Assembly: GCF_000199675.1 (NCBI RefSeq)
Contig: NC_014960.1
Location: 3,348,001-3,412,000, forward strand
Reading direction: 5' to 3'
Length of the DNA: 64,000 bases
Origin: Anaerolinea thermophila UNI-1
GTDB lineage: Bacteria > Chloroflexota > Anaerolineae > Anaerolineales > Anaerolineaceae
The number at the start of each line of letters is the position of its first letter. Positions within the stretch are counted from its first letter, which is position 1. Made by a program: the position numbers and the translations under genes. The notes under the pieces were generated by a model. That model was not told the DNA's origin and made no database searches. It saw only the letters and a program-made list of their open reading frames with translations. This document shows positions 50,060-59,268 of this stretch, piece after piece.

Positions 50060-50808
50060 CTACACCGCTTCCTCGCGGCGCGAGCGGGCTTCCAGCGCCT
50101 TGTACAGCATGATCGAGCCTGCCACCGCCGCATTGAGCGATTCGATTTTGCCGCGCATGGGCAAACTCACCAGCACATCACAGTGACGGCGCACCAGCGG
50201 GCGCATGCCCTCGCCCTCGTTGCCCACCACCAGCACCAGCGCGCCGTCCAGGCGCACACGGTCATACGGCTCGGACTCAGGCGAGCCTTCCAGCCCCACC
50301 ACCCAGGCATCGGCTTCTTCCTTGAAAGTCTCCAGCGCCTGCGCCAGGTTGGCTTGGGCAACCAGCAGATGCTCGCTGGCGCCCGATGAGGCTTGCACCA
50401 CCGCGGGGGTAATCCCCGCCGCCCGCGCCAGGGGAATGACCACCCCGTGCGCGCCCACGGCTTCAGCACTGCGCAGGAGCGTCCCCAAATTCTGCGGATT
50501 TTGAATCAAGTCCAGCCCCAGCGCCAGCAGAGGCTCGCCGCGCTGACGCGCCAGCGCCAGAATGTCGTGCAAACCGGCGTAGGGGTAGCCCGAACACTCC
50601 AGCGCCACCCCCTGATGGCTCTCGCTCAAACTGTCCAGTTGAGGGCGCGGCACGCGGGAAACCGGCACCCGCCGCGCGGCGCACAGGGCAAGGATTTCTT
50701 CAATTCTGCCCTTTTCTTCCACCCCGCTGGCAATCAGCAGGCGGAAGAACTGCCTGCGGCGGGCGCGCAGGGTCTCATAGACAGCGTTGCGACCGCAAAT
50801 CCACTCTT

Positions 50809-50812
<4 letters not shown>
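50060..50812 (-). CDS. rlmB: TrmH-family RNA 2'-O-methyltransferase (RlmB-like)
   Basis: 250 aa. An N-terminal substrate-binding domain (WICGRNAVYETLRARRR) precedes a SpoU/TrmH knot domain with motif 1 (LDLIQNPQNLGTLLRSAEA), motif 2 (VLVVGNEGEGMRP) and motif 3 (SLPMRGKIESLNAAVAGSI). It methylates a ribose in 23S rRNA, probably G2251 as RlmB, though the exact target is inferred. It overlaps cysS by 4 nt (ATGA), an arrangement common in bacteria. Confidence 0.9.
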
Positions 50813-52215
<1,403 letters not shown>

Positions 52216-52230
52216 AGGTTCTTCCCTCTT

Positions 52231-53313
52231 TTATTCGTTTTCACGTTCAGGACGGGCAAAAATCATGCGCCCGGCGGCGGTTTGCAGAACTTTGGTCACC
52301 ACCACATTAATTTCCTGATCCATGTAATCGCGCCCGTTCTCCACCACCACCATCGTGCCGTCATCCATGTAGGCAACGCCCTGAGAAGGCTCTTTGCCTT
52401 CCTGAATGATGCGCACCTGCAACATCTCGCCCGGCAACAGGACGGATTTCACCGCGTTTGCCAGTTCGTTGATGTTCAGGATGGTCACGCCCTGCAGTTC
52501 GGCGATGCGGTTGAGGTTGTAGTCGTTGGTGAGGATGGGACAGCGCAGTTGGCGGGCAAGGATGACCAGTTTGTCGTCCACCTCGCGCACGCCTTCCACA
52601 TCCAGGTCGGTGATGCGCACCGGAATGCCCGGCTCCTTCTGCAGTTGCGCCAGCACTTCCATGCCGCGTCTGCCGCGCTGACGGCGCAGGGTATCCGAAG
52701 AATCGGCAATGTACTGCAGTTCGTTCAGCACAAAGCGCGGGATGAGCAGAGAGCCCGGCAAAAAGCCGGTGCGGGCAATATCGGCAATGCGCCCGTCAAT
52801 AATTACGCTGGTATCCAGCAGGATGGTGCGCTCCGCCATTGGGGCGCCGCCCTCTGCGCCAGCCGCTCCGCCTCGGGAAAAACCCTGTACCATGCTGAAC
52901 AGGTCATCCTGACGGGTAAGGAAGACCGAAACGCCCAGATACGCCATGATCAGCACGCCGATGAAAGGCATCACCTGCCCGAAGGGTGCAGGCAACAGCG
53001 AAAGCGGAAACGAGAGCAAAGCGGCGATGATCAAGCCCACAATCAAGCCGATGAGCGATGCCAGCAGAGAGCGGGTGGACAGACGGCTCAACTGCATGCG
53101 CAGAGACTTGATGGGGCGAGTGGTGAGATAAGGGGTAAGAATGAGTCCAATCAAAGCGCCTACCATGCCGATGGTGAAGGCGTACTGCTCAACGGAAAAA
53201 ACAAACTCGCTGGGGGTTTCATTTGCCAGCCTGCCCAGATGCGTCCCAAGGTACACGCCGAGGATGGAAAAGACAATCATGCCAATCAGGCGAGCCACAA
53301 AATCAGCGCTCAT
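52231..53313 (-). CDS. PIN/TRAM domain membrane protein (YacL-like)
   Basis: 360 aa. Four membrane helices in the first 135 residues are followed by a PIN domain with acidic metal ligands (ILLDTSVIIDGRIADIA, and TNDYNLNRIAELQG) and a C-terminal TRAM domain (LLPGEMLQVRIIQEGKE and on). YacL-like proteins are putative membrane-anchored RNases. AAGGAGGA lies 7 nt before ATG 53313. First gene of the cysS operon. Confidence 0.9.
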   Translation of the reverse strand: MSADFVARLIGMIVFSILGVYLGTHLGRLANETPSEFVFSVEQYAFTIGMVGALIGLILTPYLTTRPIKSLRMQLSRLSTRSLLASLIGLIVGLIIAALLSFPLSLLPAPFGQVMPFIGVLIMAYLGVSVFLTRQDDLFSMVQGFSRGGAAGAEGGAPMAERTILLDTSVIIDGRIADIARTGFLPGSLLIPRFVLNELQYIADSSDTLRRQRGRRGMEVLAQLQKEPGIPVRITDLDVEGVREVDDKLVILARQLRCPILTNDYNLNRIAELQGVTILNINELANAVKSVLLPGEMLQVRIIQEGKEPSQGVAYMDDGTMVVVENGRDYMDQEINVVVTKVLQTAAGRMIFARPERENE

Positions 53314-53485
53314 GAATAAGTCCTCCTTTTGTTAAGGTCCAGAATGAATGCAAAGATAATTGCAGGTATGATGGATGATAGCATGTCTTGCGAGGGTTCG
53401 TCAATGAGAAATGCCACCTTTTCCGGGCTTTCACAAATCACAATTCCCCGCTCGACACCGGTGGTCAGCACAAAGCCCCCGCGGA

Positions 53486-53515
53486 TTTTTCCGTGAGGTT
53501 TACCAGACGGAAAAA
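53486..53515. other. Perfect stem-loop in a non-coding gap
   Basis: TTTTTCCGT and ACGGAAAAA pair across a 12-base loop. In both strands the arm order (T-run first) does not fit an intrinsic terminator. The gap 53314-53562 also holds the promoter region of the PIN/TRAM gene. Confidence 0.45.
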
Positions 53516-53562
53516 GACCTTGCGGACAGGCTTATTTTTTTCTCAGGCGCTGAAACTTCTTG

Positions 53563-53868
53563 TTACCTTGACAAGGGAAGGTCTTGCCTCTCTTCAAACG
53601 GGCGGCGCAGGAAAAGCCAGCCGGTCATCAGCACGTTCAGCGCCAGCAGTGCCAGCAAAAGCGCCCAGACTACCAGCACCATGCTCCACTCGCCCGAAGT
53701 TTGCGTCCACTCCGGCAAGGATGCCTGCACGCCGGCTTCTGCCAGCACACCCGGACTGACGTAATCGTGGAAAATATCGTGGAGTGCCATCCAGCCCAGC
53801 GCCAGAACCGCCAGTCCCATCAGGTTAAGCAGCAACCACACGCCCAGGACTCTGCGAACTTGTTTCAT
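53563..53868 (-). CDS. Small membrane protein of unknown function
   Basis: 101 aa with two membrane helices (VLGVWLLLNLMGLAVLALGWM and WSMVLVVWALLLALLALNVLM trimmed to their cores) around a loop of about 35 residues. No family recognised. ATG 53868 has GAGGAAAGG upstream; the frame continues further upstream only by chance. It follows the CPBP gene by 52 nt and may be co-transcribed. Confidence 0.7.
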   Translation of the reverse strand: MKQVRRVLGVWLLLNLMGLAVLALGWMALHDIFHDYVSPGVLAEAGVQASLPEWTQTSGEWSMVLVVWALLLALLALNVLMTGWLFLRRPFEERQDLPLSR

Positions 53869-53920
53869 ACCTTTCCTCTTCCAACTCAAGCCTGATCTTT
53901 CGGATTTTCCAGAGAATGGT

Positions 53921-54745
53921 TCATGCCAGTTGACTCTGTTGCCGTTCTTCCCGCAGGACCAGCCCGGCAACTGCCAGTGCCAGCAGAGCGCAGGTGATGA
54001 GAATCAGCCCTGCGGAAACCTGCATGGACGGCAGGAGCACCCAGATGGAGTAATTCATCACCGTGTGAAAGACCAGCGCCGCCAGGATGCTGTGTTGCGT
54101 GCGGCGGTACACCCAGGTCATCAGAACAGCAGTCAGCACAATCTCCACCAGCAGGAGCAGAAACAGGGTCAGGGTGCTCACCATGAATTTCCCGGGGATG
54201 AACACCAGTGGCAGGTGCCACAGCCACCAGAAAAAGCCCAGCCACACACTGGCGGTCAGGGCGTTGAAACGGCGCAACAACCGCGGCAGGGCAAAGCCGC
54301 GCCAGCCGAACTCTTCCTGAAGCGGTCCGCTGGTGAAGAGGATGACCAGCGGGGCAAACAGCGCCAGGGGCGGGTTGGAAAGAACGCTCAGGTCCGGCGG
54401 ATGCTGGCGGATGAGGGCTTCGATGAGGTGCGCGCCCAGGAAGATGCCCAGCGGCAGGAAGATTGTCATCAGCCAGCCGGCGCGCCCCAGACGGCGCGGG
54501 TTCAAGCCGTTCTTCAGCCATGCGGTCAGTCCCTGCCAGCCCTCATAGATGAGGGTCAGCAGGATGCCCATCAGCGAGGGCATCCACGGCGCGGGGTTGA
54601 ACGCACCGGCGAGGAAATCCGCCAGCGGGGCGGGCAGGGTGAGCCATCCATGTGCCTGCAGTGCCAGTGGCGTCCAGAAGAGCCAGGAAAAGCCCAGTGT
54701 CAGCAGGAAAAAGAGTAAGGGGAAATCACGGTTTTCTGCCTTCAT
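53921..54745 (-). CDS. CPBP-family intramembrane metalloprotease
   Basis: 274 aa with about eight membrane segments. The CPBP (Abi/CAAX protease) motifs are visible: GPLQEEFGWRGFALP (EExxxR), then WLWHLPLVF and LVFHTVMNYS with the conserved His residues. In other bacteria such proteases process peptides or take part in self-immunity to bacteriocins; substrate here unknown. AGAGGT precedes ATG 54745. Neighbour downstream is a small membrane protein. Confidence 0.9.
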   Translation of the reverse strand: MKAENRDFPLLFFLLTLGFSWLFWTPLALQAHGWLTLPAPLADFLAGAFNPAPWMPSLMGILLTLIYEGWQGLTAWLKNGLNPRRLGRAGWLMTIFLPLGIFLGAHLIEALIRQHPPDLSVLSNPPLALFAPLVILFTSGPLQEEFGWRGFALPRLLRRFNALTASVWLGFFWWLWHLPLVFIPGKFMVSTLTLFLLLLVEIVLTAVLMTWVYRRTQHSILAALVFHTVMNYSIWVLLPSMQVSAGLILITCALLALAVAGLVLREERQQSQLA

Positions 54746-54795
54746 CTTGACCTCTCTGAAAAGGCATTAACTGGCTGAGCCAACCAATGACTGCC

Positions 54796-54893
54796 GTGTG
54801 CCTCAACAGGCTCGGCACACGGTCTGCGCAAGCCGAGCCTGCCGAAGCGCACGTACCCTGAGCTCACCGAGGGGTACGTCAGACGCACCGAGA
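54796..54893. repeat. Family A repeats, inverted pairs
   Basis: GCCGTGTGCCTCAACAGGC pairs in part with its downstream neighbour; further copies AGCCGAGCCTGCCGAAGCG and an inverted GTACCCTGAG/CTCAC segment. Intergenic. Confidence 0.55.
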
Positions 54894-54896
54894 GGC

Positions 54897-55301
54897 TTAC
54901 TGCACCTCAAAATCCACAGTCTTATCCAGTTTTCCGTTCAGATAAATCTCCACGCGGTACTTGCCGGCGGGCCATAACTGGTCGTTCTTCAGGTTGAAGG
55001 TCACCGTGCCGCTCCCGCTGGTGAAATCGGTCTCGGCAAGCACCAGATTGGGCTCGGCGCCTTCCACTTCTACCGCCGTCCACACGGCTTTGAGGCTGGT
55101 GTCGTCAGGGGCGTTGCGCAAATCCACCTGAGCGTAGAAGACGGCATCGGGGGCGAAGGTGGTGGTGCGCTGTTCGCCCGCCTCATCGGTGGACAACCAC
55201 ACCTCTTGAATCTTTGCCGTGCTGGCGCTGAATTCGCATGCCAGCGTGACCAGTAACAGCACCAGTGCGGCAATCAAAATTTGAACGCGGTTTTTCTTCA
55301 T
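54897..55301 (-). CDS. Lipoprotein of unknown function
   Basis: 134 aa. Lipoprotein signal peptide with lipobox LACE (LLVTLACEFSAS). The mature part is one β-sandwich-like domain (KIQEVWLSTDEAGEQRTT, later YRVEIYLNGKLDKTVDF), a layout seen in extracellular binding domains. No named family is certain. ATG 55301 has GGAGGAA 4-5 nt upstream; the open frame extends upstream without support. Confidence 0.75.
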   Translation of the reverse strand: MKKNRVQILIAALVLLLVTLACEFSASTAKIQEVWLSTDEAGEQRTTTFAPDAVFYAQVDLRNAPDDTSLKAVWTAVEVEGAEPNLVLAETDFTSGSGTVTFNLKNDQLWPAGKYRVEIYLNGKLDKTVDFEVQ

Positions 55302-55422
55302 GAGTTTCCTCCAAAAAATAAAGGGATGAGGTGAAGGGTCCACCGGAAAACAATTGGTCTTTGCCGGAAGCACCGTGGAGACATTAAAAATTGTACTACA
55401 CAATAAAACAATCCGGCGAATC

Positions 55423-55458
55423 AAAAAAGCGGCTCCGCCCACAACAGGACGAAGCCGC
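55423..55458 (-). terminator. Intrinsic terminator of serC
   Basis: Stem GCGGCTT/GAGCCGC on the minus strand followed by TTTTTT. Confidence 0.8.
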
Positions 55459-55483
55459 CTCAAAGGGACAAAAACGCCTGGGT

Positions 55484-56581
55484 TTAGCCGTGGCGTTGCT
55501 GGAAGTCTTTCATGAACTCCACCAGCGCGCGGGCAGAGGCTACCGGCAGGGCATTGTAGAGCGAGGCGCGCAAGCCGCCCACCGAGCGGTGTCCCTTCAA
55601 GCCAATCAGGTCGGCTTTCTTGGCTTCCTTGACGAACAGGTCTTCGAGTTCCTCGCTCGCCATGCGGAAGGGGATGTTCATGATGGAGCGGGCTTCGGGG
55701 CGGGCATGTCCGCGGTAGTAGCCGCCGCTCTCGTCAATGGCGCGGTACACCATCTCGGACTTCTCGCGGTTGATTTCGTACATGGCGTTCAGCCCGCCGA
55801 GGTTCTTCAGCCACTTCAGCACCAGCCCGGTGATGTAGATGGCGTAGCAGGGCGGGGTGTTGTGCAGAGAACCGCTCTCCGCCAGCACTTTGTAATCCAG
55901 CATCACGGGCATTTTCTCGGGGACGCGCGCCAGCAAATCCTCGCGGATGATCACAATGGTCACGCCTGCGGGACCGGCGTTCTTCTGCGCGCCGGCGTAA
56001 ATCAGCCCGTATTTGCTCACATCTACCGGCTGGCTGAGGAAATCGGACGACATATCGCACACCAGCGGCACGCCTTCGGGGACGACCGGCTCGCTCTTGA
56101 ACTCCACGCCGTGAATGGTCTCGTTGTGGCAGAAGTGCACGTACGCCGCGTTGGGGTCAAACTGCAACTCGGCAGGTTCGGGCAGGCGGGTGAAGTTCTC
56201 GCCCTCGCCGTTGAAGACCACGCGGGTGGTGCCCAGTTTCTGGGCTTCTTTGAGCGCGGTACGACTCCATGCGCCGGTGACGATGTAATCCGCCGAGGCG
56301 CCGGCGGGGCGCAGGTTCATTGCCAGCATGGCAAACTGCAAACTGGCGCCGCCCTGCAGGAACATCACTTTGTAATTCTGAGGAATGCCCAGCAGTTCGC
56401 GGAGGTCGGCTTCGGCGGTCTGGATGATGGCTTCGAACTCTTTGGAGCGGTGAGACATCTCCATTACCGACATGCCGGTGCCCTGATAGTCAAGCATCTC
56501 CGCCTGAGCCTGCAACAACACAGGCTCGGGGAGAATGGACGGTCCGGCATTGAAATTGTGAACGCGTTTGTAGGTGCTCAT
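55484..56581 (-). CDS. serC: Phosphoserine aminotransferase
   Basis: 365 aa. It begins with HNFNAGPSILPEPVL, as SerC proteins do, has GGASLQFAM near the cofactor phosphate site and the PLP lysine in YAGAQKNAGPAGVT, and ends in the substrate-binding region (GLKGHRSVGGLRASLYNA). It converts 3-phosphohydroxypyruvate to phosphoserine in serine synthesis. ATG 56581 is preferred over ATG 56620. TATAAG lies close upstream. Single-gene unit. Confidence 0.95.
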   Translation of the reverse strand: MSTYKRVHNFNAGPSILPEPVLLQAQAEMLDYQGTGMSVMEMSHRSKEFEAIIQTAEADLRELLGIPQNYKVMFLQGGASLQFAMLAMNLRPAGASADYIVTGAWSRTALKEAQKLGTTRVVFNGEGENFTRLPEPAELQFDPNAAYVHFCHNETIHGVEFKSEPVVPEGVPLVCDMSSDFLSQPVDVSKYGLIYAGAQKNAGPAGVTIVIIREDLLARVPEKMPVMLDYKVLAESGSLHNTPPCYAIYITGLVLKWLKNLGGLNAMYEINREKSEMVYRAIDESGGYYRGHARPEARSIMNIPFRMASEELEDLFVKEAKKADLIGLKGHRSVGGLRASLYNALPVASARALVEFMKDFQQRHG

Positions 56582-56756
56582 GTTCGTGGAACCTCTTATA
56601 TCAAAGGTTGGCAGGGACATCAGGTGCTTGGATGGCGATCATGCCATTCTTGATGATACCCTGTTTTGAGCCATTGAGGATACTGTCTTTTATCGCCTTC
56701 TGCCCATGCAATTGGCATAATTCACCCTACCCTTGAGGTGGGTACAGGGCAAACAG

Positions 56757-56850
56757 GTTTACCGCGAAGGCGCGAAGGACGCAAAAAAAAAGAGAGTGCA
56801 CGCTTTGACACGGCTCAGCGGGCGCTTCGGCATGGCTCGGCTTTGGCTCA
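56757..56850. repeat. Family B then A repeats
   Basis: ACCGCGAAGGCGCGAAGGAC (B, 56761-56780, the best-formed copy), then TTTGACACGGCTCAGCG and CTTCGGCATGGCTCGGC (A-like). They fill the gap between serC and larE, whose stop lies at the border. Confidence 0.7.
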
Positions 56851-57663
56851 ACCCGCAGATTGGGCAGACTCCAGCGCGGTGTGCAGACTGCCCTGACGGT
56901 AACCCGCCAGATCCAGGGCTACATGGCTGAAGCCGATTTCCTTCAGCCGCGCGGTGATGGCTTCGCGGTGCTGAAGCACCAGGGCAAAGCCGCTTTCCTC
57001 AACTTCCAGGCGGGCTACCCTGCCGTGATGGCGCAGGCGCACCTGGCGCAGTCCCAGCGAGCGCAGGAAGGCTTCGCCCTGCTCCACCTGCCGCAGGTTC
57101 TCGCGGGTGACCTGCATGCCAAAGGGGATGCGTGACGCCAGGCATGCCATGGCGGGCTTATCCCAGTTGGGCAAGCCCAGCAGACGGGCGGCTTCGCGCA
57201 CATCGGCTTTGGTCATGCCGGCTTCGATGAGCGGGGAGCGGAAACCGGCTTCCTGCATGGCTTTGCGTCCGGGGCGCACATCGCCGAGATCGTCAAGATT
57301 ACTGCCGTCCAGAATGGCGGAGTAGTGATGCTGGCGGGCATACGCCGCCAGCAGAGCGCCCAGTTCGTTCTTGCACCAGTAACAGCGCATGGGCGAGTTG
57401 GCGCGGTAGCGTTCATCCTGCAGTTCGTGGCTGTGAATCAGCACGTGGCGGATGCCGATGTGGCGCGCCAGCGCCAGGGTCTCTTCGCGCTCGCTCTCCG
57501 CCAGGCTCTCCGAGACAGCCGTGATGGCAACGGCGCGCTCGCCCAGCACGCGGTACGCCGCGGCGGCAACCAGGGTGCTGTCCACCCCGCCGGAAAAAGC
57601 CACAATGGCGCTGTCCAATTCAGCAAGGATTTCAAACAGGCGCTGGATTTTTTCTGTACTCAT
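56848..57663 (-). CDS. larE: ATP-dependent sacrificial sulfur transferase LarE-like
   Basis: 271 aa. PP-loop ATP-binding motif FSGGVDSTLVAAA near the N-terminus and the conserved RCYWCKNELGALL and PAMACLASRIP segments, the latter carrying the Cys that acts as sacrificial sulfur donor in LarE. LarE builds the nickel-pincer cofactor of lactate racemase; larA, larB and larC are not nearby. GGAG lies 7 nt before ATG 57663. Confidence 0.88.
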   Translation of the reverse strand: MSTEKIQRLFEILAELDSAIVAFSGGVDSTLVAAAAYRVLGERAVAITAVSESLAESEREETLALARHIGIRHVLIHSHELQDERYRANSPMRCYWCKNELGALLAAYARQHHYSAILDGSNLDDLGDVRPGRKAMQEAGFRSPLIEAGMTKADVREAARLLGLPNWDKPAMACLASRIPFGMQVTRENLRQVEQGEAFLRSLGLRQVRLRHHGRVARLEVEESGFALVLQHREAITARLKEIGFSHVALDLAGYRQGSLHTALESAQSAG

Positions 57664-57761
57664 GGGGGTTCTCCGGGAAAATCGGTAAGGGCGGGATGTC
57701 CCCGCCTGAATTACACCTAATTTTACCTGAATTAATGAATTAAAACAGGGAATAACGGCTC

Positions 57762-58343
57762 TCAGGGCAAATCCTGCCAGATTTCACGCGCCCGCGCCAC
57801 CATACGGTCGAACTCATCTTCCAGCGCCGGGTTGACCCCGCGCATGCCCGCCACCACCCGCACCGCCCAGGCAACGTACTCGCGGCGACGCGCATCACTC
57901 CACTGTTCCGGCGGATCTTCCAGAATGGAGCGCACATTGCTGATTTTATCCGCCAGTTTGATGAGTTTGGCGTCGGCGGTGAGGCAGGGAGCGTGTTCTT
58001 CCTGCAGGCGTTTGCGCTCTGCCTGGGGCAGGCTCTTGTCATCGCTGACTTCCTGCACCAGCGCGCGCACCCGCGCGCCAAACAGGCGGTTGATTTCCTC
58101 GGGAGAAGTAGGGGTATCTTCCAGCACGTCGTGCAGGACAGCCGCCGCCAGCACTTCGGGGTCGCGCACCCCGCCCACCGCCCAGAGCAGATGTGCCACC
58201 TCAATAAGGTGGTTAATGTAAGGGGCATGCAGAACGCCCTTGCGGCGCTGATCGCGGTGGCGTTCGGCGGCAAAGGAAAGCGCGGCAAACAGCCAGTCCA
58301 CCGGATGCAGGGAGTCAATGGGGAACGGTAACGGGGTGTACAT
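57762..58343 (-). CDS. HD-domain hydrolase (MESH1/SpoT-hydrolase-like)
   Basis: 193 aa, a single HD domain. Motifs of the (p)ppGpp hydrolase branch are visible: FAAERHRDQRRKGVLHAPYINHLIEVA, here split as AAERHRDQRRKG and PYINHLIEVA, then VLHDVLEDTPT and LIKLADKISNV. It may hydrolyse (p)ppGpp or NADPH-like nucleotides; no synthetase domain is present. ATG 58343 lies 7 nt after TATAAT 58356-58351 and has no Shine-Dalgarno, so it is probably leaderless. Confidence 0.87.
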   Translation of the reverse strand: MYTPLPFPIDSLHPVDWLFAALSFAAERHRDQRRKGVLHAPYINHLIEVAHLLWAVGGVRDPEVLAAAVLHDVLEDTPTSPEEINRLFGARVRALVQEVSDDKSLPQAERKRLQEEHAPCLTADAKLIKLADKISNVRSILEDPPEQWSDARRREYVAWAVRVVAGMRGVNPALEDEFDRMVARAREIWQDLP

Positions 58344-58350
58344 ACTTTTG

Positions 58351-58356
58351 ATTATA
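58351..58356 (-). promoter_or_regulatory. -10 box TATAAT, leaderless-type promoter of the HD hydrolase gene
   Basis: Perfect TATAAT, then CAAAAGT, then ATG 58343. Confidence 0.6.
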
Positions 58357-58455
58357 CCGATGAACGGCAGGATGAAGATGGAATGCGTCAGGTTTTAGAA
58401 GGTCTGCGCTGGCACGGGTCTCGTTTCTCAACGAAAAACAAGCGGCAGGGCAGAG

Positions 58456-58752
58456 TTATTCAATCAAAGGAAGCACCTCGCGCTCAATCTGCTCTTCCAG
58501 ACGATCCTGCGCAACATCCAGGTCGTAACGCGCCTGCAAATTCAGCCAGAACTGAGGCGTTGTGCCAAAAGCGCGCGCCAGACGCAAAGCAGTATCTGCC
58601 GTGATACTGCGCTTGCCCTGCACAATGGCATTGATACGGTCGGGCGGAACGCGCAGAGCGCGAGCCAGGGCGTTCTGGCTGATGCCCAACGGCTTGAGAA
58701 ACTCTTCCAGTAAAATCTCACCGGGATGGATAGGCGGAATTTCGCGGGTCAT
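58456..58752 (-). CDS. higA: HigA-type antitoxin (HTH, XRE family)
   Basis: 98 aa. HigA/VapI pattern: PIHPGEILLEEFLKPLGIS, HTH at about 25-60 (NALARALRVPPDRINAIV) and TADTALRLARAFGTTPQFWLN in its second half. It binds and neutralises the toxin and represses the operon. It follows higB by 9 nt, with AGAGGTG upstream of ATG 58752; toxin-before-antitoxin order is typical for higBA. Confidence 0.9.
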   Translation of the reverse strand: MTREIPPIHPGEILLEEFLKPLGISQNALARALRVPPDRINAIVQGKRSITADTALRLARAFGTTPQFWLNLQARYDLDVAQDRLEEQIEREVLPLIE

Positions 58753-58761
58753 GGCACACCT

Positions 58762-59043
58762 CTAGTGGTAATTGGTAATTTCAACTTCATAGGCGTCTCC
58801 GTCCTGCCAGACAAAGCAAAGACGGTAACGGTCGTTGATACGGATGCTGTACTGTCCTTCGCGGTCGCCGCGCAGTTTCTCCAGGTGATTGCCGGGCGGA
58901 ACACGCAGGTCATCGAGATCGGCGGCGGCATCCAGGATGAGCAGTTTGCGCAAGGCAATTCTTTGCAGATTGGGCGGCAGAGAGGGATGCCGTTCTCCGT
59001 GAAACAGGCTCTCGGTAGAGCGATCGCGGAAGGACTTAATCAC
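58762..59043 (-). CDS. higB: HigB-type toxin (RelE/ParE superfamily)
   Basis: 93 aa. HigB pattern: MIKSFRDRSTESLFHGER, then ALRKLLILDAAADLDDLRVPP and YSIRINDRYRLCFVW. Toxins of this family are ribosome-dependent mRNA interferases. The start is GTG 59043, which lies 6 nt after TATACT of a consensus promoter, so it appears leaderless. First gene of the higBA operon. Confidence 0.9.
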   Translation of the reverse strand: MIKSFRDRSTESLFHGERHPSLPPNLQRIALRKLLILDAAADLDDLRVPPGNHLEKLRGDREGQYSIRINDRYRLCFVWQDGDAYEVEITNYH

Positions 59044-59049
59044 AACCTG

Positions 59050-59078
59050 AGTATATCATGAAACACATATCATGTCAA
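59050..59078 (-). promoter_or_regulatory. higBA promoter with direct-repeat operator
   Basis: TTGACA (59078-59073), exactly 17-nt spacer, TATACT (59055-59050). Two direct copies of ATATCATG (59053-59060 and 59067-59074) overlap both promoter elements and are likely HigA binding sites. Confidence 0.75.
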
Positions 59079-59268
59079 ACAGAATAATCCTGAAGGTGTC
59101 CCGTTCAGCGAGGATTACCCGTTACGGAAGAGGCTTTCGAACGCAGTCCCCGCGCATTTGTTAATACTCTTCCTATACTTCGTTAATTTATTTCTTGCAC
59201 GGCGCGGGTATCCTTGCTCTGGAATAAAAACTGGAAAATATCTTCCTCATGAAAGGAGAGAGGAAATT

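Noticed and set aside
59100..59268. CIRCE operator upstream of dnaK
   Set aside because: TTAATACTC at 59161-59169 recalls the left half, but no GAGTGCTAA partner follows at the required spacing.
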